Source: Tsukamurella sp. 8F (GTDB lineage Bacteria; Actinomycetota; Actinomycetes; Mycobacteriales; Mycobacteriaceae). From it: DNA of 64,000 bases. Positions 56,668 through 64,000 of this stretch are shown piece by piece. Location: the NCBI RefSeq assembly GCF_029167375.1, contig NZ_JARFTP010000020.1:1-64000 (forward strand), given 5' to 3'. The position numbers and the translations under genes were made by a program. Under the pieces are notes generated by a model. The model was not told where the DNA came from. It saw nothing but the letters and a program-made list of their open reading frames with translations, and made no database searches. Position 1 is the first letter of the stretch; the number at the start of each line of letters is the position of its first letter.

Positions 56668-57699
56668 ATGAGCTTGACCCCGCACTCCGAACGCAGCCAG
56701 ATCGTGAAGGTCCTCCAGGTGATCGACGAGACCGTCGATGCGAAGTCCTTCGTGTTCGCGACCGAGTGGGATTACCAGCCGGGCCAGTTCGTGACATTGC
56801 GGATCCCGTCGGATCTCACCGGGTCCGTCGCGCGCTCCTACTCGCTGTACACGTCGCCGTTCGACGCGGTGCGGCCCGGCGTCACCGTCAAGAGAAGCCC
56901 GGGCGGCTATGCGTCGAACTGGCTGTGCGACAACCTGTCTGAGGGTGATGAGGTCGAAGTCCTGCCACCCGCAGGCGCTTTCGTCCCCGAGTCGCTCGAC
57001 GTGCCGATGCTGTTACTCGCGGCCGGCAGCGGTATCACGCCGATCATGTCGATCCTGTCGGCGGCGTTGTCGCAGGGTTCGCAGCACATCGTGCTGTTGT
57101 ACGCCAACGCGTCCGACGCCGATACGATCTTCTACGACGACATCTCCTCGCTCGAGGCATCGCATCCCGGGCAGCTCACCGTGATCTGGTGGCAGGCGGA
57201 GTACCGAGGCATCCCCGACGCGGATTCCCTTGCCGCAGTGCTGTCTCCGTATCATTCGCGCGCGACCTACCTGTGCGGCCGGGACGAGTTCATGGCGGCG
57301 TGCAAAGAAGCGCTCCGGGTGATCGGCACCGATCGGTCGCTGGTGCACCAGGAGATCTACGCGTCCCTGTCGGGCGACGCGTTCGCCGACGTCGTGCCGC
57401 ACGAGACGACCGATGCCGAGGCCGCCGACGCAGCGTCGGTGACGGTCTACAACCTGGGTGCGACGTTCACCATCGCGTGGCCCAGGGACCGAACCCTCGT
57501 CGACGTCCTCATCGCGGGCGGCCACGACGTGCCCTACTCGTGCCAGTCCGGCGAGTGCGCGACGTGCATCTGCCGGCTCAGCAAAGGCACGGTCTCCATG
57601 GACGTGTCCGACGGACTCGACCCGGAGGACAAGGAGGACGGCTACATTCTGGGCTGTCAGGCGAAGCCCACAGCCGACGAACTGGAGGTCGAATACTGA
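56668..57699 (+). CDS. Oxygenase-type reductase (FAD, NAD and 2Fe-2S domains), KshB-like
   Basis: A 343-residue protein. FAD domain: VARSYSLYTSP. NAD domain: LLLAAGSGITPIMSIL. C-terminal plant-type ferredoxin: YSCQSGECATCICRL and a distant Cys in ILGCQAKP. This order is that of the reductase partners of KshA and similar Rieske or diiron oxygenases (HmpA/PaaE type). No oxygenase gene is next to it. It overlaps the alcohol dehydrogenase gene by one base (TGATG), so the two form an operon. Confidence 0.88.
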   Translation: MSLTPHSERSQIVKVLQVIDETVDAKSFVFATEWDYQPGQFVTLRIPSDLTGSVARSYSLYTSPFDAVRPGVTVKRSPGGYASNWLCDNLSEGDEVEVLPPAGAFVPESLDVPMLLLAAGSGITPIMSILSAALSQGSQHIVLLYANASDADTIFYDDISSLEASHPGQLTVIWWQAEYRGIPDADSLAAVLSPYHSRATYLCGRDEFMAACKEALRVIGTDRSLVHQEIYASLSGDAFADVVPHETTDAEAADAASVTVYNLGATFTIAWPRDRTLVDVLIAGGHDVPYSCQSGECATCICRLSKGTVSMDVSDGLDPEDKEDGYILGCQAKPTADELEVEY

Positions 57700-58805
57700 T
57701 GCGCATCACCGGAGCCGTGCTGGAGGAGATCGGACGGCCGCGGCCTTTCGCTTCGTCCCATCCCCTGACCGTATGCGAGCTGGAACTCGCGTCGCCCGGC
57801 CCCGGCGAGGTGTTGGTGCAGATCGAGGCCGCCGGGCTCTGCCACTCGGACCTGTCCGTGGTCGACGGCAACCGCCCCCGCCCCGTGCCGATGTTGCTCG
57901 GTCACGAGGCTGCTGGTGTCGTGTCCGCTCTGGGAGACGGGGTGACCGGGCCGGCCGTCGGCGACCGGGTGGTGATGGCCTTCCTGCCCCGATGCGGATC
58001 GTGCGCCGGGTGCCGCACGGACGGCCGGCTGCCGTGCGTGCCCGGATCCGCCGCGAACAACGCCGGGGAACTCCTGGGCGGCGGCCGCCGCCTGTCCCGC
58101 GACGGTGCACCCATCCACCACCACCTCGGGGTATCGGGCTTCGCGTCGGCCGCGGTGGTGGACGTACGCTCGCTGACCCCGGTCGGCAGCGATGTGCCCG
58201 CTCCCGTCGCTGCGGTACTCGGTTGCGCCGTGTTGACCGGCGGCGGTGCGGTGCTGAACGCCGGCGCTGTCGCGCCGCGCGAGGACGTCATCGTGGTCGG
58301 CCTGGGCGGCGTGGGCATGGCCGCGGTGCTGACGGCGCTCGCTCTGCCTGATCGCGGGCGCGTGATCGGCGTGGACGCCCAGCCCTCCAAACTGGACACG
58401 GCCATGTCGTTGGGCTGCGACGCGGTGTACTCCCCCGCTGACCTCGCCGCGGAGGGCGTGCGTGCGCCGGTAGTGATCGAGGCCGCCGGGAACGCACGTG
58501 CCTTCGAAACCGCCTATACCGCAACCGCTCCCGGAGGCCGGACGGTGACCGTCGGGTTGCCACATCCCGACGCTCGCGCCTCGATCAGTCCGCTGGTGCT
58601 CACCGCCGAAGCGCGAACGGTGATCGGCTCCTACCTGGGATCCGCTGTGCCGCAACGGGACATCCCGAAGTACGAGCAGATGTGGCGAGAAGGACGTCTG
58701 CCGGTGGAGAAGCTGATATCCGCCGTGATTCCGTTGGCGGATATCAACGCAGGCATGGACGCCCTGGCCGATGGCCAGGCGATCCGGCAGATAATCGAGT
58801 TCTGA
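57699..58805 (+). CDS. Zinc-containing alcohol dehydrogenase
   Basis: A 368-residue MDR enzyme. Catalytic zinc ligands: Cys in AAGLCHSDLS, His in LLGHEAAG, Cys in VLGCAVLTG. The structural zinc site is CGSCAGCRTDGRLPC. The cofactor motif is VVGLGGVGMAAV. It resembles class III / mycothiol-type dehydrogenases in build but lacks their full sequence signature. Co-translated with the reductase, which suggests a shared oxidation pathway; substrate unknown. Confidence 0.87.
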   Translation: MRITGAVLEEIGRPRPFASSHPLTVCELELASPGPGEVLVQIEAAGLCHSDLSVVDGNRPRPVPMLLGHEAAGVVSALGDGVTGPAVGDRVVMAFLPRCGSCAGCRTDGRLPCVPGSAANNAGELLGGGRRLSRDGAPIHHHLGVSGFASAAVVDVRSLTPVGSDVPAPVAAVLGCAVLTGGGAVLNAGAVAPREDVIVVGLGGVGMAAVLTALALPDRGRVIGVDAQPSKLDTAMSLGCDAVYSPADLAAEGVRAPVVIEAAGNARAFETAYTATAPGGRTVTVGLPHPDARASISPLVLTAEARTVIGSYLGSAVPQRDIPKYEQMWREGRLPVEKLISAVIPLADINAGMDALADGQAIRQIIEF

Positions 58806-59104
58806 ACACTATTGCGGCTGCCGGTTCACGTGACTGCGGCCGGCGCCGACACCTCGGCCGACGCATCGTGCTCGGGTTGCAGGAACCGGCCGGACGTCCT
58901 GCGGGTGCCACTGCCCCCTGCGGCAGCCTTCACCGTGTTCTTCCCGGCGCCGGATCGGGTACGCGAGGACCGCGAAAGAGCCGGCCAACGGACGCCGCGG
59001 AACCGTCGGGCCATCCTCCTCGACATGCCGCCGACTCTCTCGGAACCGAGCCGTCCACTGGTGCGTCTAATTCATGAGACGTACTCGTGCCGAGGAGGGC
59101 GACG
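58806..59104. other. Intergenic, no gene seen
   Basis: About 300 bases without a supported ORF. A CGTCT / AGACG inverted repeat (59064-59081) lies just before the next gene's ribosome site. Confidence 0.4.
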
Positions 59105-59509
59105 ATGAGCGAACCGGTATCGGTCGAGGAGATCAAGCGGGCCGCGCGGGAGCGCGTACAGGCGCGGCTGGAGATGCAGGGCGGCGAGGATATGGTGCTC
59201 GACGGCGATCCGATCGAGGAGATCGCCGCGGCGCACGAGCGGCACGCGATGCGCGTGCGCGCGACCGCGCGGACACTCAAGGACGTGGCCAGGTTCAACT
59301 ATCTCGGCGATACGTCGGAGGGACGCACGGCGACGCGCAACGTGAGGCTCTCCGCAGTCGATCATCCAGAGTCCCTGTATAACGCCATGATGGCCAACGC
59401 GGATGCGGCGGTGCGCATCGCCGCGCATCTGCGCGAAGACAAGGCAGAGCTGCTCGGCCAGGAGCACCAAGCGCAGTACGAGATCACCAACACCAGAACC
59501 GCCCGGTGA
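59105..59509 (+). CDS. Conserved-looking helical protein of unknown function
   Basis: A 134-residue charged helical protein starting MSEPVSVEEIKRAARERVQA, with ERHAMRVRATARTLKDVARF in the middle. ATG behind GAGGAGG. No signal peptide and no WxG motif, although size and helix content recall type VII secretion proteins. Its stop overlaps the GTG of the following lipoprotein gene (GTGA), so the two likely act together. Confidence 0.6.
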   Translation: MSEPVSVEEIKRAARERVQARLEMQGGEDMVLDGDPIEEIAAAHERHAMRVRATARTLKDVARFNYLGDTSEGRTATRNVRLSAVDHPESLYNAMMANADAAVRIAAHLREDKAELLGQEHQAQYEITNTRTAR

Positions 59510-60114
59510 AGCAGCTTGCAGTCGTGGTGCTGGCAGCGGCGATCGTGACCAGCGCGTGTGCAACGACAGTCGCCGGTGTGGCAGTGACACCATCGGAAAG
59601 TCGGACTCGTATCGCCCACCCCTCACTGCCGTTCACCCCCACGTATACCGAGCGATGGAACCGCCGTAACGACGGCTCAAGTTTCGAGCCATGTACCGCG
59701 CATATCGCCGACGACCTGGAAGCGATCGGCATCGATGCGTCGACGATGGAGGATGCCGCTATATCCGACTCCCCCAACTACCGCGGATGCAACTGGGAGT
59801 TGATGCGCAGGCCAGGTGACAGCCCGGGGACGGCCCTCAACTACGCGACGCAGGCGGTGTCCAATCAGCGCAACCTGCCGTTCTACAAGGAAGGGCACGA
59901 CGAGATGCGCTGGGGGCCGGACCAAGTCATCGATGGGCGCGTGTTCGGCGTCGCCGACGCCCCGCATGACGACTTCCTCGTCGCCTTCGAGTCCGGGACC
60001 GCTCTGGTGATCACGTCCGTCAAGATCGACCGCCGCTCCCACCGCTCACCCAGCGAAGAGCGGGAGCGGGCCATGAAGTTCGCGCTCCTCGCTGCGACGA
60101 AGGCGCCGCGATGA
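59506..60114 (+). CDS. DUF3558-like lipoprotein
   Basis: A 202-residue protein with a lipobox (VTSAC) near residue 18. FEPCTAHIADDLEAIGID and YRGCNWELM give the two cysteines and short motifs of DUF3558 proteins, which are common lipoproteins of Mycobacteriales. GTG start overlapping the gene upstream. Function of the family is unknown. Confidence 0.75.
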   Translation: MKQLAVVVLAAAIVTSACATTVAGVAVTPSESRTRIAHPSLPFTPTYTERWNRRNDGSSFEPCTAHIADDLEAIGIDASTMEDAAISDSPNYRGCNWELMRRPGDSPGTALNYATQAVSNQRNLPFYKEGHDEMRWGPDQVIDGRVFGVADAPHDDFLVAFESGTALVITSVKIDRRSHRSPSEERERAMKFALLAATKAPR

Positions 60115-60208
60115 CACACCGTCGGGCCGGACTCCACCAAGACGCGTAATTCGGGTGACATGGGCACCGTCGTCGGCGAGACTGCACAGACGGACGAAAG
60201 GAGCTGCC

Positions 60209-60367
60209 ATGCCGACCGACGAGCAGCGAGCCAAGTTCAAAGAGGCGCTGGAACGCAAGAACTCCCAGGCGAAGTCAGGCACCAGTCACCTGGACGGCCA
60301 TGGGAAGGCCGAGCAGGCGCATGGCTCGCAGAGCCACCAGCAACAGTTCAGACGCAAGAGCGGATAG
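60209..60367 (+). CDS. DUF5302 small protein
   Basis: A 52-residue protein, MPTDEQRAKFKEALERKNSQ, ending QFRRKSG. The N-terminal helix and Arg/Lys C-terminus match the actinobacterial DUF5302 family. AAAGGAG precedes ATG 60209. Role unknown. Confidence 0.8.
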   Translation: MPTDEQRAKFKEALERKNSQAKSGTSHLDGHGKAEQAHGSQSHQQQFRRKSG

Positions 60368-60451
60368 CAACGCGGCACCACCCGGTCGGGCAGGTCGGAA
60401 CCGTCCGTCGGGCGCGTTACGCCGGAGGCGACACGCTCATAACCTCGAGGG

Positions 60452-61270
60452 ATGATCGCTACCCTCGCACCCACCGCGTCCGGCCAGTGGGCCGACGGCG
60501 ACACCGAGGTGATCCGCCTCCCGGCGGGCGCACGGGCCGGTGCGATGAGGATGAACAAGCGCCCCACCGGTGTGCGGGTTCGGCACGCACTACGGCCCGC
60601 CGACCTGTCCGACGACCTCGCGGGCCGCATCATCGACGAGCTCGGGCCGGATACGGCCGATCAGTTCGAGCGGATCATCGTCGGGCTGGTGCGCACCACC
60701 GTCGACGATCCTTACGAAGGGTGGGCGACGTACTACCGGAACTCCCTGCGCCGCTTGGCGGACGGGTCGGCGGCGTTCGCCCCTGTGCACGCGCGTGCCG
60801 CGGAGTTGCAAGCCGGTGACAGCCTGCTCGACCTCGGCTCGTGCTTCGGGTTCTACGCCCTGCGGATGGCCGCACGCGGCCTCCGCGTCACCGCCACCGA
60901 CGTGTGCCCGGGCACCGTCCGGCTTCTTCGAACCGTGGCCGAGCGACTCGGCACGCGGATCGACGCCCAGGTCCACGACGCCACGCACGTCGACCTTCCG
61001 GACAACCATTCCGACACCGTCACCGTGCTCCATCTGCTCGAGCACCTCGACCCCGAGGCCGGGGCGGCGGTCGTGCGCGAGGCGGTACGGCTCGCGCGGA
61101 CACGCGTCGTCATCGCCGTGCCGTTCGAGGATCAAGCGACAACGTGCCACCGTCACGTCCGGACGTTCGATCTCGACACTCTCGAACAGATCGGAACGCA
61201 GACGAGGCTGCCGCACAGCATATTCGAGCACCACGGCGGCTGGCTCGTCCTCGACCTCCCGCCCGTGTGA
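60452..61270 (+). CDS. mftM: SAM-dependent methyltransferase, probable MftM
   Basis: A 272-residue class I methyltransferase. Motif I is SLLDLGSCFGFYALRMA; TVLHLLEHLDPEAG and RVVIAVPFEDQATTCHRHVR with HHGGWLVLDLPP follow. This pattern fits my recollection of the mycofactocin oligosaccharide methyltransferase MftM. Conversely it could be another sugar methyltransferase. The adjacent iron-containing dehydrogenase operon, a class often dependent on mycofactocin, supports the call. It converges with that operon; the stop codons are three bases apart. Confidence 0.6.
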   Translation: MIATLAPTASGQWADGDTEVIRLPAGARAGAMRMNKRPTGVRVRHALRPADLSDDLAGRIIDELGPDTADQFERIIVGLVRTTVDDPYEGWATYYRNSLRRLADGSAAFAPVHARAAELQAGDSLLDLGSCFGFYALRMAARGLRVTATDVCPGTVRLLRTVAERLGTRIDAQVHDATHVDLPDNHSDTVTVLHLLEHLDPEAGAAVVREAVRLARTRVVIAVPFEDQATTCHRHVRTFDLDTLEQIGTQTRLPHSIFEHHGGWLVLDLPPV

Positions 61271-61273
61271 CGG

Positions 61274-61954
61274 TCAGATCAGCCCGCGCTTACTCGCCTC
61301 GTATACCGCCTCGGCGCGGCGGCTCACCTGCAGCTTGCGCATGATGTTGCTGACGTGGAACTTTACGGTAGTGGGCGAGATGAACAGCTCCCGTCCGATC
61401 CGGATGTTCGACCAGCCCTTGGCGAGCATGGCGAGTACCTCCAGCTCGCGTGCCGTCAGCTGACTCTCGACCGGGCCGCCGGATGCCAGCGATGCCACCA
61501 CTGCCGCGGCGGTTCGGGAGTCGAATGCGTTGCGGCCCTGCGATACCAATCGGATCGCGCGAACCAGCTCCGTGGTGTCGACGTCCTTGACGACATAGCC
61601 GCGCGCACCCGCGTGCACAGCCTCGATCACCAGCCTGTCCTCGAGGAACGTCGTCAGCACCAGCAGCCCCACCGCGGGATGCTGGGCGGTGAACTCACGA
61701 CACAGGGCGAGGCCGTCGTGATCCGAACCCGCTGTCAACTTCAGGTCGACGACGGCGACATCAGGCCGCGCCGCCTCCGCGACGGCGTGCGCCTCGCCGC
61801 GGGACGCTGCCTCACCGACCACCTGCAGATCGGGCTCGCGGTCGAGCACGGATCGAAGCCCCTGCCGCAGGATCGCATGATCGTCCACCAACATGATCCG
61901 CACCGTCGTCCGTCGTGGCGGCGCCGCACGCCCTACCACTCCCGCCTGCACCAT
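61274..61954 (-). CDS. LuxR/NarL-type response regulator (MnoR-like)
   Basis: A 226-residue protein. The receiver domain has IMLVDDHAILRQGLRS, phospho-Asp in DVAVVDLKLT, and YVVKDVDTTELVRAI. The LuxR HTH is LTARELEVLAMLAKGWSNIR and ISPTTVKFHVSNIMRKLQ. ATG 61954 shares its A with the kinase stop (TGATG); GTG 61957 is possible. It should activate the alcohol dehydrogenase gene of its own operon, as MnoR does in M. smegmatis. Confidence 0.88.
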   Translation of the reverse strand: MVQAGVVGRAAPPRRTTVRIMLVDDHAILRQGLRSVLDREPDLQVVGEAASRGEAHAVAEAARPDVAVVDLKLTAGSDHDGLALCREFTAQHPAVGLLVLTTFLEDRLVIEAVHAGARGYVVKDVDTTELVRAIRLVSQGRNAFDSRTAAAVVASLASGGPVESQLTARELEVLAMLAKGWSNIRIGRELFISPTTVKFHVSNIMRKLQVSRRAEAVYEASKRGLI

Positions 61955-63327
61955 CACGACACCTCGCTATCCGAAACCTGCACGACGACAGCCACTTCCA
62001 CCCCACCCAGGCGCGACCGCCGGATCGCGAAGCGGCCGCCCAGTTCGGCGGCCCGGGCCGCCATGTTCGCCAGCCCCCGACGGTGCCCGTCCGCATCTCC
62101 GGAGGCGCTGTGCCGCAATATCTCCCGTAGCCGAGCGGGGTCTCCTTCACCATCGTCGGCAATCGTCAGGGCGACGGACTCGCTGCCGTATCGGAGCCTC
62201 AGCCGCGCGCGGCGCGCATTGCCATGCACCGCAGTGTTGAACAGGGCCTCGCCCGCGATGCGCAGCAGTGCGTGCTCGACCGGCGGGTCCAGCTCGACCA
62301 CCGGGCCGCTCACTCGGACGGTGACATCGAGCTCGTCCGGCTGATACACCACACCGAGCTGCTCCAGCATCTGCGGCAGCGACGAATGCTCCTCGGCCCG
62401 TGTGTTGTTCAGCGTATAGATAGAGGTCCGCAGCTGCTCGACCGCCCGCCGCGTCATCTCCTTGGCAAGCCCTAGGCGCTCCGAACGCTCGGCTGCCGGG
62501 ATCTCCCCCAGCGACACCTCGATCTGCATCCCCGCGGAGAGCACGGTCTGCGTGACGCTGTCGTGCAGCTCGCGGGCGATGCGGTGCCGCTCATCGTCGA
62601 GCGCCTGGTGCCGCTGGGCCTCACTCAGCTGACGCTGCGTGGACGACAGCTCGGCATTGCGCAGCGCGAGATCCGCGGCGGTGCGTCGAACCTGCGCGTG
62701 CGCGGCCTCCGATCGCTCCAGCAGCGTCGAGATGCGTTGGTACAATGCCGAGTTGTGCAGCGCGACGGCGGTCTGACTGGCGAGTATCGACAGCACGGCA
62801 CCGTCGGTCGTGTCCAGCACACGCCCCGGCGCCGTCCACGCCGCGATGGCTCCGACCACACCGCCTTCGAGCTCGAGCGGCACGAACGCGTGGTGCGCTT
62901 CGAGCACCGGCTCGGTCTGCTCATGCGTCCCCGCCGCAACGGGATCGCGGATGACGTCGAGGCAACGCAGCACATCGTCGGGCAGCGGCGGCCCTTCGAC
63001 CTCGTGCACGAGGAACGGGATCCCGTCTGGGCCGAGGACCAACCGACGCAACCCGGCGTCCATCAGACGACCGTCGGTGAGCCCGAACACGACCCAACGC
63101 GCATCGAGGTGCACACGGGCTGCCTCCGCGACCGCACACACCAGCGTCTCCGGGCCGTCGACTGTGGCGACCAGCGCCCGCGAGATCAGCTCCAGCGCGT
63201 GCATGACGCGTTCGAGCCGCTCAGCCGCCCCTCGGTACTGCGGGTAGAACGAACTCTTCGAGGAGCGCAGCCCCGTCAGCATGGCCAGGTCGGAGTCGGC
63301 TACATGTGACCGGCCGCCGGCGCTCAC
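61954..63327 (-). CDS. GAF-domain sensor histidine kinase (MnoS-like)
   Basis: A 457-residue protein without membrane segments. Two GAF-like regions fill residues about 30-220. A coiled coil leads to HisKA_3 with the phospho-His in ERHRIARELHDSVTQTVLSA, and the ATPase domain has RIAGEALFNTAVHGNARRAR and DGHRRGLANMAARAAELGGR. GTG 63327 overlaps the dehydrogenase stop (GTGA). A cytoplasmic sensor next to an alcohol dehydrogenase suggests sensing of an alcohol or its product inside the cell. Confidence 0.87.
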   Translation of the reverse strand: MSAGGRSHVADSDLAMLTGLRSSKSSFYPQYRGAAERLERVMHALELISRALVATVDGPETLVCAVAEAARVHLDARWVVFGLTDGRLMDAGLRRLVLGPDGIPFLVHEVEGPPLPDDVLRCLDVIRDPVAAGTHEQTEPVLEAHHAFVPLELEGGVVGAIAAWTAPGRVLDTTDGAVLSILASQTAVALHNSALYQRISTLLERSEAAHAQVRRTAADLALRNAELSSTQRQLSEAQRHQALDDERHRIARELHDSVTQTVLSAGMQIEVSLGEIPAAERSERLGLAKEMTRRAVEQLRTSIYTLNNTRAEEHSSLPQMLEQLGVVYQPDELDVTVRVSGPVVELDPPVEHALLRIAGEALFNTAVHGNARRARLRLRYGSESVALTIADDGEGDPARLREILRHSASGDADGHRRGLANMAARAAELGGRFAIRRSRLGGVEVAVVVQVSDSEVS

Positions 63328-64000
63328 AGTGCCGCCCGGAAGAGTTCGACCATCTCGGCGTGCGTCGCCGGCCGGGGATTGGTGGACATGCACGCGTCCT
63401 CGAGCGCGTTGGTCGCGAGCTGCGGTAGGTCCTCCTCGCGCACACCGAGTTCGGCGAGCCCGCGCGGAACACCCACGTCGAGGGCGAGCTCGTCGATACG
63501 CGCCGCGACGGCCTCGGCGGCCTCCGCGGCGGGTGCGTGCTGCTCGTCGAGACCGATGGCCGCGGCGATCGTTGCGAACGGCCCCGGATCGCGAGCTGCG
63601 TTGAAGCGCACCACATGCGGCAGCAGGACGCCGTTGATAACGCCGTGCGGGCGGTCGGTCAACCCACCTACCTGGTGCGACATGGCATGAGCAGCACCGA
63701 GAATCGCGTTCGTGAATGCGAGCCCCGCCTCCAGGCTCGCCTGTGCCATGACCACCCGCTCCGACAACTCGGCCGGCCGGCGCATCGTACCCGCGAGGGT
63801 CTGCGCCACCAGCCCGACGGCACGTAGCGCGTGATTGTCGGTGAGCGGGTTGTGCGCGAGGGAGACGAAAGCCTCGACCCCGTGCGTGAGCGCATCGAGA
63901 CCCGTTGCAGCGTTGAGCCACTGCGGCATAGTGGTGAGCAGCCTCGGATCGATCACCGTCACGTCCGGAACCAGCGCTCGCCCGATGATGGTGACCTTGG
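63324..64000 (-). CDS. Iron-containing alcohol dehydrogenase (C-terminal part)
   Basis: The frame is open to the right edge, so the N-terminal part lies outside. The 225 visible residues carry the family metal site: GLDALTHGVEAFVS, GAAHAMSHQVGG and TDRPHGVINGVLLPHVVRFN. This is the group III alcohol dehydrogenase fold; some members (NDMA-dependent methanol/ethanol oxidoreductases) use mycofactocin as acceptor in Mycobacteriales. First gene of an operon with a kinase and regulator. Whether it is the mycofactocin-dependent type needs the missing N-terminal part. Confidence 0.88.
   Translation of the reverse strand, partial: KVTIIGRALVPDVTVIDPRLLTTMPQWLNAATGLDALTHGVEAFVSLAHNPLTDNHALRAVGLVAQTLAGTMRRPAELSERVVMAQASLEAGLAFTNAILGAAHAMSHQVGGLTDRPHGVINGVLLPHVVRFNAARDPGPFATIAAAIGLDEQHAPAAEAAEAVAARIDELALDVGVPRGLAELGVREEDLPQLATNALEDACMSTNPRPATHAEMVELFRAAL

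Noticed and set aside
59064-59081. CGTCT / AGACG inverted repeat as operator
   Set aside because: Only five-base arms with an eight-base spacer; too weak to call without conservation data.

Overview
The window reads as chromosome of a high-GC actinobacterium of the Mycobacteriales. I infer Tsukamurella, Gordonia or a close relative from four things: a type VII secretion (ESX-4-like) accessory cluster beside truA-rplQ-rpoA, an Rv3446c-family protein, DUF3558 and DUF5302 proteins, and a locus that looks tied to mycofactocin. The genus is not proven by the sequence. The first 8.3 kb is visibly less GC-rich than the rest and is an integrated phage-like element.

Layout. (1) 1-8357: the right-hand part of a prophage or capsid-encoding phage satellite, with every gene on the minus strand. 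In order of transcription it carries a cysteine-rich protein, a large serine integrase, a short early operon with a replication-like protein, two hairpin-dense non-coding tracts, a small zinc-finger gene, a scaffold, an HK97-type capsid, an HNH endonuclease and another small protein. It runs off the left edge. (2) 8358-13351: ESX accessory genes (EspC/PE-like substrate, two YbaB-like proteins, EspI-like ATPase, Rv3446c-like protein) and a DedA protein. The element abuts the 3' end of the first of these. (3) 13405-16400: truA, a GntR/TetR-type regulator and the FAD monooxygenase it probably controls. (4) 16511-21519: the alpha operon (infA, rpmJ, rpsM, rpsK, rpsD, rpoA, rplQ), with a secreted serine protease between infA and rpmJ. 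(5) 21617-26105: NUDIX, metY, an ECF42-type sigma factor with its DGPF/YCII partner, and a membrane-anchored protein. (6) 26184-31756: map-adk-secY and the distal half of the spc operon (rplO to rpsH). (7) 32034-38427: an insert splitting the spc operon, with SDR/MarR, APC permease, UspA, OsmC, argG and a short OsmC. (8) 38480-39952: the proximal half of spc (rpsN, rplE, rplX, rplN). (9) 40235-45848: putA, a LysR regulator and two paralogous exported proteins. (10) 46086-51358: the complete S10 operon. (11) 51924-60367: exported hydrolase, thioesterase-like protein, second serine protease, hydrolase, CoA-transferase family III enzyme, reductase/alcohol dehydrogenase pair and small exported proteins. 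(12) 60452-64000: a probable mycofactocin-glycan methyltransferase facing an operon of iron-containing alcohol dehydrogenase, GAF histidine kinase and LuxR-type regulator, resembling the mycobacterial mno/mnoSR arrangement.

How the genes work together. The ribosomal genes form one super-cluster read leftwards (S10, spc, alpha), broken by four inserts. Promoters of the TTGNNN-17/18-TANNNT type can be read upstream of rplN, rpsH, infA and rpmJ, so the pieces look independently transcribed. The right end suggests alcohol oxidation by a mycofactocin-dependent dehydrogenase under its own two-component control. The most unusual material is in the left element: a family of structured repeats with compensatory base changes, runs of perfect stem-loops without genes, a 42-bp near-palindrome inside a replication-like gene, and 21-bp direct repeats spaced exactly 150 bp apart. 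Calls rest on reading sequence and translations only; no database search was run.
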